Source of the DNA: Endobacterium cereale
Lineage (GTDB): Bacteria; Pseudomonadota; Alphaproteobacteria; Rhizobiales; Rhizobiaceae
Direction: 5' to 3'
Assembly (NCBI RefSeq): GCF_009617585.1
Contig: NZ_WIXI01000050.1
Span: forward strand, 124,001-188,000
Length of the DNA: 64,000 nt
In this document: piece after piece, positions 26,567-35,428 of the stretch
Position numbering within the stretch: the first letter of the stretch is position 1
How the letters are laid out: every line of letters begins with the position of its first letter
Made by a program: the position numbers and the translations under genes
The notes under the pieces: model-generated
The model's input: the letters and a program-made list of their open reading frames with translations, nothing else
Databases searched by the model: none
Told to the model about the DNA's origin: nothing

Positions 26567-27823
26567 ATGAACATGCGTAACTTCGCCAGCCTCGCTGCTG
26601 GTGTTGCACTTGTGGCAATGGCTGCCGGTTCGGCAAAAGCTGCGGAAGAAGTTGAAGTCCTGCACTGGTGGACTGCCGGCGGTGAAGCCGCAGCGCTCAA
26701 CGTGCTGAAGGAAAACCTCGCCAAGGAAGGCGTTTCCTGGAAAGACATGCCGGTTGCCGGCGGTTCGGGCGTTCAGGCCATGACCGCGCTTCGTGCCCGC
26801 GTCACCTCGGGTGATCCGCCGACCGCCGTGCAGATGCTCGGTTTCGACATACGCGACTGGGCCGAACAGGGCGTCGTCGGCAATCTCGACGATCTCGCCG
26901 AGAAGCAGGGCTGGGGCAAGGTCATCCCGGAAGCGCTGCAGGCGTTTTCGAAATATGACGGTCACTGGATCGCAGCACCCGTCAACGTTCACTCCACCAA
27001 CTGGCTGTGGCTGAACAAGGCCGCCTTCGACAAGGCTGGTGGCAAAGAGCCCGCCAACATCGACGAGCTGATCGCGCTGCTCGACAAGTTCAAGGAACAG
27101 GGCCTGACCCCGCTCGCCCATGGCGGCCAGCCGTGGCAGGACGGCACGCTGTGGGAATCCGTCGTTCTTTCGACTGGCGGCATGGATTTCTACAAGAAAG
27201 CCGTCATCGATCTCGATCCGGCCGCTCTTTCGGGCGATCAGATGAAGAAGGTCTTTGACACGATGTCGAAGCTTCGCACCTATTTTGACCCGAACTTCTC
27301 CGGTCGTGACTGGAACCTGTCGACGGCTCTGGTCATTGAAGGCAAGGCCGGCGCCCAGCAGATGGGTGACTGGTCGAAGGGCGAATGGCTGCGCGCCAAC
27401 AAGAAGCCGGGCACCGATTTTGTGTGCATGCGCTTCCCCGGCACGCAGGGCAACGTTCTGTTCAACGCCGACCAGTTCGTGATGTTCGATGTGGGTGATG
27501 CCAAGCGCGACGCGCAGATGAAGCTTGCGTCTGCTGTCGAGGATCCGGCCTTCCAGATCGCCTTCAACACCGTCAAGGGTTCTGTTCCGGCCCGCACCGA
27601 CGTGCCCGGCGACCAGTTCGACGATTGCGGCAAGAAGGGCATCAAGGATGTCGCCGATGCGGCAAAGGCCGGTACGCTGGTCGGTTCGCTCGCCCATGGT
27701 TACGCCCAGCCCGGCGCCATCAAGGAAGCCGTGTTCGACGTGATCACCCAGCATCTGAATGGTCAGATCGATACGGCGACGGCCTTGAAGCGTTTGCCGG
27801 AAGCGGTTGCTGCTGCCAAGTGA
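26567..27823 (+). CDS. Sugar ABC transporter binding protein (GtsA-like, glucose/mannose type)
   Basis: 418 residues of family SBP_bac_1 with a signal peptide ending in SAKAAEEVEV. The mature N-terminus VEVLHWWTAGGEAAALNVL and the PVNVHSTNWLWLNKAAFDKAG and QMGDWSKGEW stretches resemble glucose/mannose-binding proteins (Pseudomonas GtsA and rhizobial relatives). A Cys pair (DFVCMRF, FDDCGKK) probably forms a disulfide. First gene of a four-gene operon divergent from the LacI regulator. Sugar identity is inferred. Confidence 0.88.
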   Translation: MNMRNFASLAAGVALVAMAAGSAKAAEEVEVLHWWTAGGEAAALNVLKENLAKEGVSWKDMPVAGGSGVQAMTALRARVTSGDPPTAVQMLGFDIRDWAEQGVVGNLDDLAEKQGWGKVIPEALQAFSKYDGHWIAAPVNVHSTNWLWLNKAAFDKAGGKEPANIDELIALLDKFKEQGLTPLAHGGQPWQDGTLWESVVLSTGGMDFYKKAVIDLDPAALSGDQMKKVFDTMSKLRTYFDPNFSGRDWNLSTALVIEGKAGAQQMGDWSKGEWLRANKKPGTDFVCMRFPGTQGNVLFNADQFVMFDVGDAKRDAQMKLASAVEDPAFQIAFNTVKGSVPARTDVPGDQFDDCGKKGIKDVADAAKAGTLVGSLAHGYAQPGAIKEAVFDVITQHLNGQIDTATALKRLPEAVAAAK

Positions 27824-27857
27824 TTTGGTGCGGGGTGCGCTCTGTGAGTGGAAAAGA

Positions 27858-28000
27858 CCCCGCCCCAAACCCCTCCCCACAAGGGGGAGGGGCTTAACAC
27901 GGCCTCACTGTTCTAACTTAATCGGGGCAGGCGTTTGCCGCATGTTTTCTCCCTCCTTGAGGGGGAGATGGCCGGCAGGCCAGAGGGGGACTTTGGCCAA
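27858..28000. repeat. Two intergenic hairpin repeats between binding protein and permease genes
   Basis: First hairpin CCCCTCCCC/ACAA/GGGGGAGGGG at about 27871-27893; second element CTCCCTCCTTGAGGGGGAG (about 27948-27968) followed by GGCCGGCAGGCC and AGAGGGGGA. The second matches the tctC-tctB repeat in design. They separate the abundant binding-protein message from the permeases. Confidence 0.6.
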
Positions 28001-28066
28001 TCCCACCACTTGGCCTCATGTCCGGAAGACCTGCCGACATTTTTCCGAACTCTGCCGGAGATCATC

Positions 28067-28981
28067 ATGACCACAATCGAACCGGCCACTGCTTCACCGC
28101 CGCGCCGTTCTTTCGCCGATAACCTGCGCGGCTGGCTTCCAAAGCTCGTGCTGGCGCCGTCCTTTGCGGTGATCCTGCTGTTCGTCTACGGTTTCATCCT
28201 GTGGACCGTCTATCTGTCCTTCACCAATTCGCGCATCCTGCCGGTCTACAAACTGGTCGGTTTCGATGCCTATGTGCGCCTGTGGTCGCAGCCGAACTGG
28301 TATATGGCGATGAAGAACCTCGCCATTTTCGGCGTGCTTTATATTGGCATCTGCATTTCCATCGGTCTTGGCCTTGCCATCCTGATGGACCAGCGCATCC
28401 GCGCCGAAGGCATCCTGCGGCCGATCTTTCTTTATCCGATGGCGCTGTCCTTCGTCGTAACCGGCACGGCCTGGAAATGGTTTCTCAATCCCGGCCTCGG
28501 CATCGAAAACACCATGCACAATCTCGGCTGGGAAAGTTTCAAATTCGACTGGCTGGTGAACCCGGACATGGCGATCTACACCGTCGTCATTGCCGGTGTC
28601 TGGCAGGCCTCCGGCTTCGTCATGGCGATGTTTCTGGCGGGCCTGCGCGGCATCGATGGCGAGATCATCAAGGCCGCCCAGATCGACGGCGCGCCGCTCA
28701 CCAAGATTTACCGCCGCATCATCATTCCGATGTTGCGCCCGGTCTTCCTGTCGGCCTTCATCGTGCTCGCGCATATGGCGATCAAGTCCTATGACCTGGT
28801 GATCGCGCTCACCGGCGGCGGTCCTGGCAATGCCACCGAACTGCCGTCCACCTTCATGTATTCCTACACATTCACCCGCAGCCAGATGGCCGTCGGTTCG
28901 GCCAGTGCGGTGATGATGCTGATGGGCATCACGGCGATCATCGTGCCTTATCTCTATTCCGAACTGCGGGAGAAACGCTGA
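28067..28981 (+). CDS. Sugar ABC transporter permease (GtsB/MalF-like)
   Basis: 304 residues, six membrane segments. Features: SFAVILLFVYGFILWTVYLSFTNS first segment; EAA loop GIDGEIIKAAQIDGAPLTKIYRRIIIPMLRP; GGGPGNATELPSTFMY near the C-terminus. The frame extends 44 codons upstream into the repeat, but ATG 28067 opens a normal N-terminal tail. TGATG overlap with the next permease. Confidence 0.91.
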   Translation: MTTIEPATASPPRRSFADNLRGWLPKLVLAPSFAVILLFVYGFILWTVYLSFTNSRILPVYKLVGFDAYVRLWSQPNWYMAMKNLAIFGVLYIGICISIGLGLAILMDQRIRAEGILRPIFLYPMALSFVVTGTAWKWFLNPGLGIENTMHNLGWESFKFDWLVNPDMAIYTVVIAGVWQASGFVMAMFLAGLRGIDGEIIKAAQIDGAPLTKIYRRIIIPMLRPVFLSAFIVLAHMAIKSYDLVIALTGGGPGNATELPSTFMYSYTFTRSQMAVGSASAVMMLMGITAIIVPYLYSELREKR

Positions 28982-29865
28982 TGAGCGGCGCTGTCCACGA
29001 AACCGTCAGCGGCGGCTCGGCTAAAACCGCTCGCATCGTCATCTATGGCCTGCTGCTTCTGCTCGCCGCCATCTATCTCCTGCCGCTCTATGTGATGCTT
29101 ACCACCTCGCTCAAATCGCTCGACGAGATCCGTGGCGGTGACATGCTGTCGCTGCCGGCCTCGCCGTCGATTGCGGCATGGACAAAAGCATGGGGCGAGG
29201 CTTGCATCGGCGTCACCTGCACCGGCATCAAGGGGTATTTCTGGAACTCCATCAAGATGGTGGTTCCGGCGGTGATCATTTCCACATTGCTCGGAGCGCT
29301 GAATGGCTACGTGCTGACCAAGTGGCGTTTTCCGGGCCACAAGATCGTCTTCGGCATGATGCTGTTTGCCTGCTTCATCCCGTTTCAGGCGGTGCTGATT
29401 CCGATGGCGCGCATGCTCGGCATGATGGGCATCGCCAACACCACGACAGGTCTTGTCTTCGTGCACGTGATCTACGGCCTCGGTTTCACGACGCTGTTCT
29501 TCCGCAACTATTACGAGGCGTTTCCGGACGAATTGATCAAGGCGGCGATGATGGATGGTGCCGGTTTCTTCCGCATCTTCTGGCGCATTCTTCTGCCGAC
29601 ATCGGGGCCGATCATCGTCGTCACCGTCATCTACCAGTTCACCAATATCTGGAACGACTTTCTGTTCGGCGTGTCCTTCTCGTCAGGCGGTTCCTCGCCG
29701 ATGACGGTGGCGCTCAACAACCTCGTTGCCTCCTCCACCGGCGTGAAAGAATACAATGTCGACATGGCTGCTGCGGTGTTCGCGGCGCTGCCGACCCTGT
29801 TCGTCTACATCGTCGCCGGACGCTATTTCGTGCGTGGCTTGATGGCCGGCGCAGTCAAGGGATAA
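28981..29865 (+). CDS. Sugar ABC transporter permease (GtsC/MalG-like)
   Basis: 294 residues, six membrane segments. Typical MalG-class features: YLLPLYVMLTTSLKSLDEI, GYVLTKWRFPG, and the EAA loop FPDELIKAAMMDGAGFFRIFWRILLPTSGPIIV. It forms the channel with the previous permease. The ATPase gene starts four bases downstream. Confidence 0.91.
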   Translation: MSGAVHETVSGGSAKTARIVIYGLLLLLAAIYLLPLYVMLTTSLKSLDEIRGGDMLSLPASPSIAAWTKAWGEACIGVTCTGIKGYFWNSIKMVVPAVIISTLLGALNGYVLTKWRFPGHKIVFGMMLFACFIPFQAVLIPMARMLGMMGIANTTTGLVFVHVIYGLGFTTLFFRNYYEAFPDELIKAAMMDGAGFFRIFWRILLPTSGPIIVVTVIYQFTNIWNDFLFGVSFSSGGSSPMTVALNNLVASSTGVKEYNVDMAAAVFAALPTLFVYIVAGRYFVRGLMAGAVKG

Positions 29866-29869
29866 ACTC

Positions 29870-30976
29870 ATGAGCTTTCTTGAAATCAGGAACCTGCGCA
29901 AGAAGATCGGTAATGTCGAAGTTCTGAAGGGCATCGATATCGAGCTGGAAAAGGGCGGGTTTCTCGTGCTCGTCGGCCCGTCCGGCTGCGGCAAGTCCAC
30001 GCTGCTCAATGCCATTGCCGGCCTTTTGCCGCTGACTTCGGGCGATATCGTCATCGACGGACAGGTGGTCAACGACCTGCATCCGTCGCAGCGCGATATC
30101 GCCATGGTGTTCCAGTCCTATGCGCTTTATCCGAACATGACGGTGGAAGAGAATATTGCTTTCGCGTTGGAAATGCGCGGTGTGCCGAAGGACGAGCGTG
30201 CTGCGGCGGTGAAGGTTGCAGCAAAAACGCTGCAGATCGAACACCTGTTGACCCGCCGTCCGAGCCAACTGTCCGGCGGCCAGCGCCAGCGTGTCGCCAT
30301 GGGCCGTGCGCTGGTGCGTAAACCCCGCGTCTTCCTGTTCGATGAACCGCTGTCCAACCTCGACGCAAAACTGCGTGTCGAAGTGCGTGCGGAAATCAAG
30401 TCGCTGCACCAGAACACGCATGCCACCATCGTTTACGTTACCCACGACCAGATTGAGGCGATGACGCTGGCGACCAAGATCGTCGTGCTGAAGGAAGGCA
30501 CGGTGCAGCAGATCGGCACGCCGGCGGAAATCTACAATCTTCCCGCCAACCTGTTCGTCGCCGACTTCATGGGCTCGCCGGCCATGAACATGCTGGATGG
30601 CAAGGTCGTCGGCTCCGGCTCCGAGGCGCGTATCGCATTGTTCGGCGATCAGAACATCACGGTCCCTGTGCCGCCGACGGTGGCCGCCGGTGCGTTGAGC
30701 GAAGGTCAATCCGTATTGCTCGGCCTGCGGCCGGAAGCGATCACCGATACCAGCCTGCTCGACCCGCAAGCCCGTTCGATCGCCGAAATCGAGGCGCCTG
30801 TCATCATGACCGAGCCGACGGGGTCAGACACGTTTGTGACAGCCGAGCTGGGGGCCAAACACTTTACCGCCCGTACCCGTGCGGAAGTGTCCTGCCAGCC
30901 GGGAGAGCGTTTCCGTTTCGCCTTCAATCTCGACAAGGCAGTCGTGTTCGATCCACAGAGCGGCCTGCGCCTCTAG
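29870..30976 (+). CDS. Sugar ABC transporter ATPase (MalK/UgpC family)
   Basis: 368 residues. Walker A GPSGCGKST, Q-loop MVFQSYALYPNMTVEENI, signature QLSGGQRQRVAMGRALVRKP, Walker B FLFDEPLSNLDAKLRVEVR, switch THDQIEAMTLA, then the TOBE/MalK-type C-terminal domain (FMGSPAMNMLDGKVVG; LLGLRPEAI). Completes the importer. A 290-base gap with no recognisable gene follows. Confidence 0.93.
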   Translation: MSFLEIRNLRKKIGNVEVLKGIDIELEKGGFLVLVGPSGCGKSTLLNAIAGLLPLTSGDIVIDGQVVNDLHPSQRDIAMVFQSYALYPNMTVEENIAFALEMRGVPKDERAAAVKVAAKTLQIEHLLTRRPSQLSGGQRQRVAMGRALVRKPRVFLFDEPLSNLDAKLRVEVRAEIKSLHQNTHATIVYVTHDQIEAMTLATKIVVLKEGTVQQIGTPAEIYNLPANLFVADFMGSPAMNMLDGKVVGSGSEARIALFGDQNITVPVPPTVAAGALSEGQSVLLGLRPEAITDTSLLDPQARSIAEIEAPVIMTEPTGSDTFVTAELGAKHFTARTRAEVSCQPGERFRFAFNLDKAVVFDPQSGLRL

Positions 30977-31267
30977 TCTTTTTTCTACTTGCAGATCATC
31001 AAGGGAAGTCCCGGTTATACGGTGGCTTCCCTCTGCATTTGCGCAGCTGTTCATCGTGTGATCGCTAAAAATCCTTTTAAATTATATGCTTATTCGAGGT
31101 GAAGATTTCGATTTCATGAGCATCGCACACAATCCAACTTGGCCTCGCGCTTGAATTCGGTTAGAAGGCGTTAACCTCTTTGGACGGGACGAGGGTCAGG
31201 ACTATCGGAATGCGAATGGCGGGGGCCGCGAAAAAATCTCCGGACTCGAAAGAGTTGAGTATGTTGC

Positions 31268-32968
31268 ATGGGTAGGTTTTCACACCTTTTTCCCAAGGCG
31301 ACCATTGGCGCCTATCTGATCGCTTTCGCCGCCGTCATCGCTCTTCCGCTTCTAGCCTTCGTCATCTTTCTGATGTTCCAGCTGGAGCAAAACGAGCGCG
31401 AAAAACTCAACAGCGAAACCGCGGAAGACGCCCAGATCCTCGGCCGCGCTGTCGATCGCGAGCTGCGCGACATGGCGACAACGCTGCGGCTGCTCAGCAA
31501 TTCACCGGAAATCGAACGGGGCGAGTTGGCCGATTTCCACCGGCGCACCCAATCCAGCCTGCGCGGCAGTTCGCTTTATGCGCTGCTTGTTGCCGAAGAT
31601 GGCCAGCTTCTCCTGAACACCCGCGTGCCGTTCGAGACCGCGCTCGGCAAGATGGGCAACATGCCGGCGCTGAGTTCCGCCTTGCGGTCAGGTCGCACGG
31701 AAGTGTCCGATGTGTTCCGTGGCGCCACCAGCGGCAACTGGGTTTTCAACGTGACCCTGCCGCTGCCGAAGGAAATGCGCGGTGATGTCGGTGCCCTGAT
31801 CCTGACGCAAAATGTCTCGGAACTCAAAAACGTGCTGTCGACCGAGGGCCTGCCGAAAGACTGGTCAGTGGCGATCGTCGATCAGACCGGCAAGATCGTC
31901 GTGGCTGACGGCGCGACGGAGCTGACCGTGGCAAGCCCGTTCCCGGCCAACATGCTCTCCCTGATGAGAGGGCAGAACGGCACGATCGAGGATGTCGGTG
32001 GTTCGCCGCGACAGATGTACGGTTATTACACCCATCCCGAATGGTCGTGGAAAGTCGTCGTCTGGGGGCCAATCGCCTCCGCGCAGGAAAGTATCCTAAG
32101 CACATGGCGTTACCTGATTGCCGGTAGCGGCCTTCTGCTGCTCATTGGCTTCGGTTTTGCCTGGCTGGTGGCGCGGCAGTTACGGGTGCCGATCCGCCAG
32201 ATTTCCGAGATGGCCGACCGGATTGGTCGGGGTGAGATCGTATCGCCGGTCGAAACCAAAATCATCGAAGCCAACCACGTGGCGATTGCGCTCTCCAACG
32301 CTTCTTTTGACCGTAGCCAGGCTGAAGACCGCATTCATCTGATTCTCCATGAACTCGTGCACCGGACGAAAAACATCCTGACGCTGATCCAGGCGATGAT
32401 GCGCCAATTGGCCCGACAGGATACGACGATGGATGAATTCCAGAAGGCGATCAGTACGCGCTTGCAAGGGCTTGGTCGCTCGATCGAGGCACTGGCGCGA
32501 GAGCAGTGGGCCGGTGTGCCGATGCGGCGTGTCGTGGAAATTCATCTGTCGAATTTTTCCGAAACGCTTGATCGCGTGGACATGCACGGCGAGGATTTCG
32601 TTCTGAAGGCGGAAGCCGTGCAAAACCTTGGTCTCGTGCTGCACGAGTTGACGACCAATTCGATGAAATACGGTGCCTTGTCCTCGCAGAACGGACGTGT
32701 GCAGATTTCCTGGTCCGACGTCGCCGCCGAAAGTGGCGAGCGGACGCTGCGGCTGGTGTGGGAAGAAAGCGGCGGACCGCCGGTGCGTGCGCCGTCTTCT
32801 ACCGGTTTTGGAACGACGATCATCAAGCGGCATGCGGCGGCGGCCTTTGGCGGCCGCGCCGATGCCGAATATCCGGTCGCGGGTTTCCGCTGGACGCTGA
32901 CGGCCCCGCGCCACCAGTTGGAGCGCACGGCTGAAGACCGCCGACGCGAAGCCGCGCGGCTCGGTTAG
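31268..32968 (+). CDS. HWE-family sensor histidine kinase with extracytoplasmic sensor
   Basis: 566 residues. Membrane segment 1 (TIGAYLIAFAAVIALPLLAFVIFL), a dCache-like sensor domain to about residue 270, membrane segment 2 (LIAGSGLLLLIGFGFAWLVA) and a HAMP linker (RQLRVPIRQISEMADRIGRGEI). The HWE kinase core follows: phospho-acceptor His365 in ELVHRTKNILTLIQAM, HELTTNSMKYGALSSQNGRV, and WEESGGP, the WxE signature. No response regulator is adjacent. HWE kinases often feed PhyR in the general stress response, and this one heads the EcfG-rich island; the link is inferred. Confidence 0.88.
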   Translation: MGRFSHLFPKATIGAYLIAFAAVIALPLLAFVIFLMFQLEQNEREKLNSETAEDAQILGRAVDRELRDMATTLRLLSNSPEIERGELADFHRRTQSSLRGSSLYALLVAEDGQLLLNTRVPFETALGKMGNMPALSSALRSGRTEVSDVFRGATSGNWVFNVTLPLPKEMRGDVGALILTQNVSELKNVLSTEGLPKDWSVAIVDQTGKIVVADGATELTVASPFPANMLSLMRGQNGTIEDVGGSPRQMYGYYTHPEWSWKVVVWGPIASAQESILSTWRYLIAGSGLLLLIGFGFAWLVARQLRVPIRQISEMADRIGRGEIVSPVETKIIEANHVAIALSNASFDRSQAEDRIHLILHELVHRTKNILTLIQAMMRQLARQDTTMDEFQKAISTRLQGLGRSIEALAREQWAGVPMRRVVEIHLSNFSETLDRVDMHGEDFVLKAEAVQNLGLVLHELTTNSMKYGALSSQNGRVQISWSDVAAESGERTLRLVWEESGGPPVRAPSSTGFGTTIIKRHAAAAFGGRADAEYPVAGFRWTLTAPRHQLERTAEDRRREAARLG

Positions 32969-33008
32969 TCGGTGGACACGATCTCCACCGTACAAACGGC
33001 AAGGTGAC

Positions 33009-33034
33009 GGAACTAGTTGGATGACATCGCCGTT
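33009..33034 (+). promoter_or_regulatory. EcfG-type promoter, exact GGAAC-N17-CGTT
   Basis: GGAAC 33009-33013, CGTT 33031-33034. The -10 element ends only eight bases before the topoisomerase start codon, so transcription would begin at or within a few bases of the ATG (leaderless message). Confidence 0.75.
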
Positions 33035-33042
33035 TTGCGAAA

Positions 33043-34101
33043 ATGGACGCGTATTCATCCACCTCCGTTTCCGAGCCCGGCGAAGGGCTCGCCATTCTCT
33101 CCACTATCGGCCTGACCTATGTCAGCGACAGAGAGCCGGGAATCCGCCGTCTGCGGCGCGGCAAGGGGTTTTGCTACAAGCTACCGGATGGCTCTCATCT
33201 GGCCGACAAGGCGCACAAGCTGCGCATCGGTGCGCTTGGCCTGCCGCCAGCCTATGAAGATGTGTGGATCTGCCTTGATCCGAGCGGCCATCTGCAAGCC
33301 ACTGGTTTCGACAGCCGCGGGCGAAAGCAGTATCGTTATCATACCGACTGGCAATCATTCCGCAGCGATTTGAAATACGATCAGATGATCGAGTTTGCAG
33401 AAGCGCTACCGAAGATACGCCGCAAGGTTCAACGCGATCTTGCTGAAGGGCTGGATGGACCACAGGCGGTGATCGCCGCATTGGTGGCGCTGCTGGATGC
33501 CACGCATCTGCGGGTCGGCAATCGTGCCTATGCGAAGGAAAACAAGACCTATGGCGCGACCACGCTTTTGAAGCGGCACATGGTCCTGTCGGATGACAGC
33601 ATGGTGCTGAAATTCTCCGCCAAGGGTGGCAAGCGTGTCAGCCACACGATCCGCCATCCGCGTCTGCAGCGCATTCTCGAAACCATCGCGGATCTGCCGG
33701 GCCGCCAGCTGTTTTCCTGGCCGGATGAGGACGGCGTCCCGCGCGGTATAGACAGTGGCCGCTTGAACGCCTACCTGGCCGCCGCTTCCGGTTTGCCGAT
33801 CTCGGCCAAGACTTTTCGGACATGGGGCGGCAGCCTGGCCGCTTTCATGGCTGCATGGAAGGCGGCAGCCGATGAGGAGGTCGTGCGTATCAAAATGCTG
33901 ACGGCAGCCGCGTCGCAGGAATTGCAGAATACGCCGGCGGTATGCCGCTCCAGCTATATCCACCCCGGCATTCTGGCCTTGGCGGAGGATGTGTCGCCGT
34001 TGCAGAAGATCATGGCCACCCCGAAGCTGGTGGAAAAGGAGACAAGCGGTCTCAAGGCCGATGAGCGGCGGTTGCTGGCGTTTCTGAAGCTAGTGGGTTG
34101 A
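33043..34101 (+). CDS. DNA topoisomerase IB (poxvirus type)
   Basis: 352 residues. N-terminal domain opens GLTYVSDREPGIRRLRRGKGF, as in bacterial type IB enzymes. Catalytic residues: Arg in HLRVGNRAYAKENKTYGATTL, Lys in KFSAKGGKRVSHTI, Arg in KTFRTWGGSLAAF and the nucleophile Tyr305 in CRSSYIHP. It relaxes supercoils through a 3'-phosphotyrosine intermediate. No ribosome site precedes the ATG, and an exact EcfG promoter lies immediately upstream, indicating a stress-induced, possibly leaderless gene. No better in-frame ATG occurs before the conserved domain. Confidence 0.92.
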   Translation: MDAYSSTSVSEPGEGLAILSTIGLTYVSDREPGIRRLRRGKGFCYKLPDGSHLADKAHKLRIGALGLPPAYEDVWICLDPSGHLQATGFDSRGRKQYRYHTDWQSFRSDLKYDQMIEFAEALPKIRRKVQRDLAEGLDGPQAVIAALVALLDATHLRVGNRAYAKENKTYGATTLLKRHMVLSDDSMVLKFSAKGGKRVSHTIRHPRLQRILETIADLPGRQLFSWPDEDGVPRGIDSGRLNAYLAAASGLPISAKTFRTWGGSLAAFMAAWKAAADEEVVRIKMLTAAASQELQNTPAVCRSSYIHPGILALAEDVSPLQKIMATPKLVEKETSGLKADERRLLAFLKLVG

Positions 34102-34189
34102 ATCGGTTAAGTCGCAGCTCCCCTGTCATTGCGTGGCTCTTGCCGTCACGAGGCTTTTGCCTCCGGGTAACCTCTGCCCAGTCATTCTC

Positions 34190-34300
34190 CAGCTCTCCGT
34201 CATCAGCCTCGGGTTTGACCCGAGAACCCATACTTCACCCGCTGAGTGTGTTTGGCCGTGGATCCTCGCGCCTAGCCCGAGGATGACGAGAGAGAGAGGG
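34190..34300. repeat. Intergenic hairpin repeat
   Basis: Contains CCTCGGGTTTGACCCGAG near 34208 and a GGATCCTCG...CGAGGATGACG arm near 34260-34290. Related in style to the element at 25095-25255. Lies between convergent genes and holds no gene. Confidence 0.55.
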
Positions 34301-34330
34301 GAGGGCCTACCAACCTGTTACCCCCAGCAC

Positions 34331-34358
34331 AAAAAAACGCTCGCCGAACCGGCGAGCG
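34331..34358 (-). terminator. Rho-independent terminator of the PfpI-family gene
   Basis: Stem CGCTCGCCG/CGGCGAGCG (34338-34358) with a 3-base loop, followed leftward by seven T. It is located about 30 bases past the stop at 34388. Confidence 0.85.
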
Positions 34359-34387
34359 CTATCTGCATTCCAAATTTCGACAGGGCG

Positions 34388-34945
34388 TTACGCCGCTCGT
34401 CTGTGCAAGCCTTCCTGCACTTCCTCGACGATCTTGCCGACAAAAGCCGGAAGGTCGTCCGGCGAGCGTGAGGTTATGATGCCGTTATCAACGACCACTT
34501 CCTCGTCCTTCCACGAAGCACCGGCATTTTTCACATCGGTGCGGATCGATGGATAGGAGGTTGCCTTGCGGCCACGCAACGCATCGGCTTCGATCAGCAG
34601 CCACGGCGCATGGCAGATGGCCGCCACCGGTTTGCCGCTTCTGACGAAATCGCGCACCACCTTCATGGCGTCCTTATCGGCGCGCAGCTTGTCCGGGTTG
34701 ATCTGGCCACCTGGCAAAACCAGCGCATCGAATTCGTCGGCGTTGACGTTGGCCGCCTGCAGATCGACCGTGACGCTGTCGCCCCAATCGGTCTTGTCCC
34801 AGCTTTTGATTTCACCGGTCTTGATCGACGCGATTTTCACGTCGGCGCCTTTGCTTCTCAACTCGTCGAGAGGCACGCGCAGTTCGGAGCGCTCATAGCC
34901 ATCGGTCGCGAGGATGAGGATGCGCGCGGAATCGATCTGTGTCAT
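34388..34945 (-). CDS. DJ-1/PfpI family protein (class I glutamine amidotransferase-like)
   Basis: 185 residues covering the whole PfpI/YhbO-type domain. Nucleophile-elbow Cys111 lies in AAICHAPWLL, with the acidic partner in DGYERSE near residue 18. The LVLPGGQINPDKLR stretch is typical. Family members act as stress chaperones, glyoxalases or deglycases. ATG at 34945 follows AAGGAGAA. It lies inside the stress island but no EcfG box was seen directly upstream. Confidence 0.9.
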   Translation of the reverse strand: MTQIDSARILILATDGYERSELRVPLDELRSKGADVKIASIKTGEIKSWDKTDWGDSVTVDLQAANVNADEFDALVLPGGQINPDKLRADKDAMKVVRDFVRSGKPVAAICHAPWLLIEADALRGRKATSYPSIRTDVKNAGASWKDEEVVVDNGIITSRSPDDLPAFVGKIVEEVQEGLHRRAA

Positions 34946-34988
34946 GCAATTCTCCTTTTGTTGTTCGTTGCGGCCGTCACGGGTGATG

Positions 34989-35186
34989 TCACAGGCGGCC
35001 GGTGGAAAGATCGCGTCCGTTGATGGAGGCAGGGACGCTCATTTCTTCCCGAGGGGATCGCGGCAGAGGAAGCGCAACGGCTTCCGGCACGACCACATGA
35101 GGCTCATGGATCGCAACGGTTTTCACCGGCTGCGGTACCCGAGCGATGTTGAAGAGACGGCTCAGTCTACCTAGAATATGGGTCAT
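34989..35186 (-). CDS. Small basic hypothetical protein (65 aa)
   Basis: About 65 residues starting MTHILGRLSRLFNIARVPQP, basic in the first 20 residues, then Val/Pro-rich (HVVVPEAVALPLPRSPREE). No membrane segment. ATG 35186 has ACGGAGA upstream at good spacing; the frame continues 14 codons further. A GGAAC-N16-GGTT promoter lies 51 bases upstream on the same strand. Family not recognised; gene status rests on ribosome site and promoter. Confidence 0.5.
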   Translation of the reverse strand: MTHILGRLSRLFNIARVPQPVKTVAIHEPHVVVPEAVALPLPRSPREEMSVPASINGRDLSTGRL

Positions 35187-35236
35187 CGTGTATCTCCGTC
35201 GCCCGAAAAGGTCTTTTGCCTTTTCCATGAAGAGCT

Positions 35237-35261
35237 AACCGTGGGCGGGGATAAACGTTCC
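35237..35261 (-). promoter_or_regulatory. Possible EcfG-type promoter (GGAAC-N16-GGTT)
   Basis: On the minus strand GGAAC at 35261-35257 and GGTT at 35240-35237; one mismatch from consensus, upstream of the small gene starting at 35186. Confidence 0.45.
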
Positions 35262-35320
35262 AAAGGAACTCGGCAGCGATCTTCGAGAAGACCGCTCACG
35301 GTTTGCCGGATATGTCTGCT

Positions 35321-35398
35321 TCAGATCGGCACGACAAGCATGGCACAAACGGCAACTGCAAGGACGACGCTGGCGGCTTCAAACCATTCTCTGGTCAT
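35321..35398 (-). CDS. 25-residue single-span membrane peptide
   Basis: Short frame of 26 codons: a charged N-terminus MTREWFEAA, then a 16-residue hydrophobic stretch (SVVLAVAVCAMLVVPI) to the stop. AGGGAG lies eight bases before the ATG. On the same strand an exact EcfG promoter ends 31 bases upstream of the start. A clean start site plus promoter in such a short gene is unlikely to be chance. Probably an inner-membrane stress microprotein; role unknown. Confidence 0.65.
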   Translation of the reverse strand: MTREWFEAASVVLAVAVCAMLVVPI

Positions 35399-35428
35399 TG
35401 TTTTTACTCCCTGAATTGTGAAGTAAAG

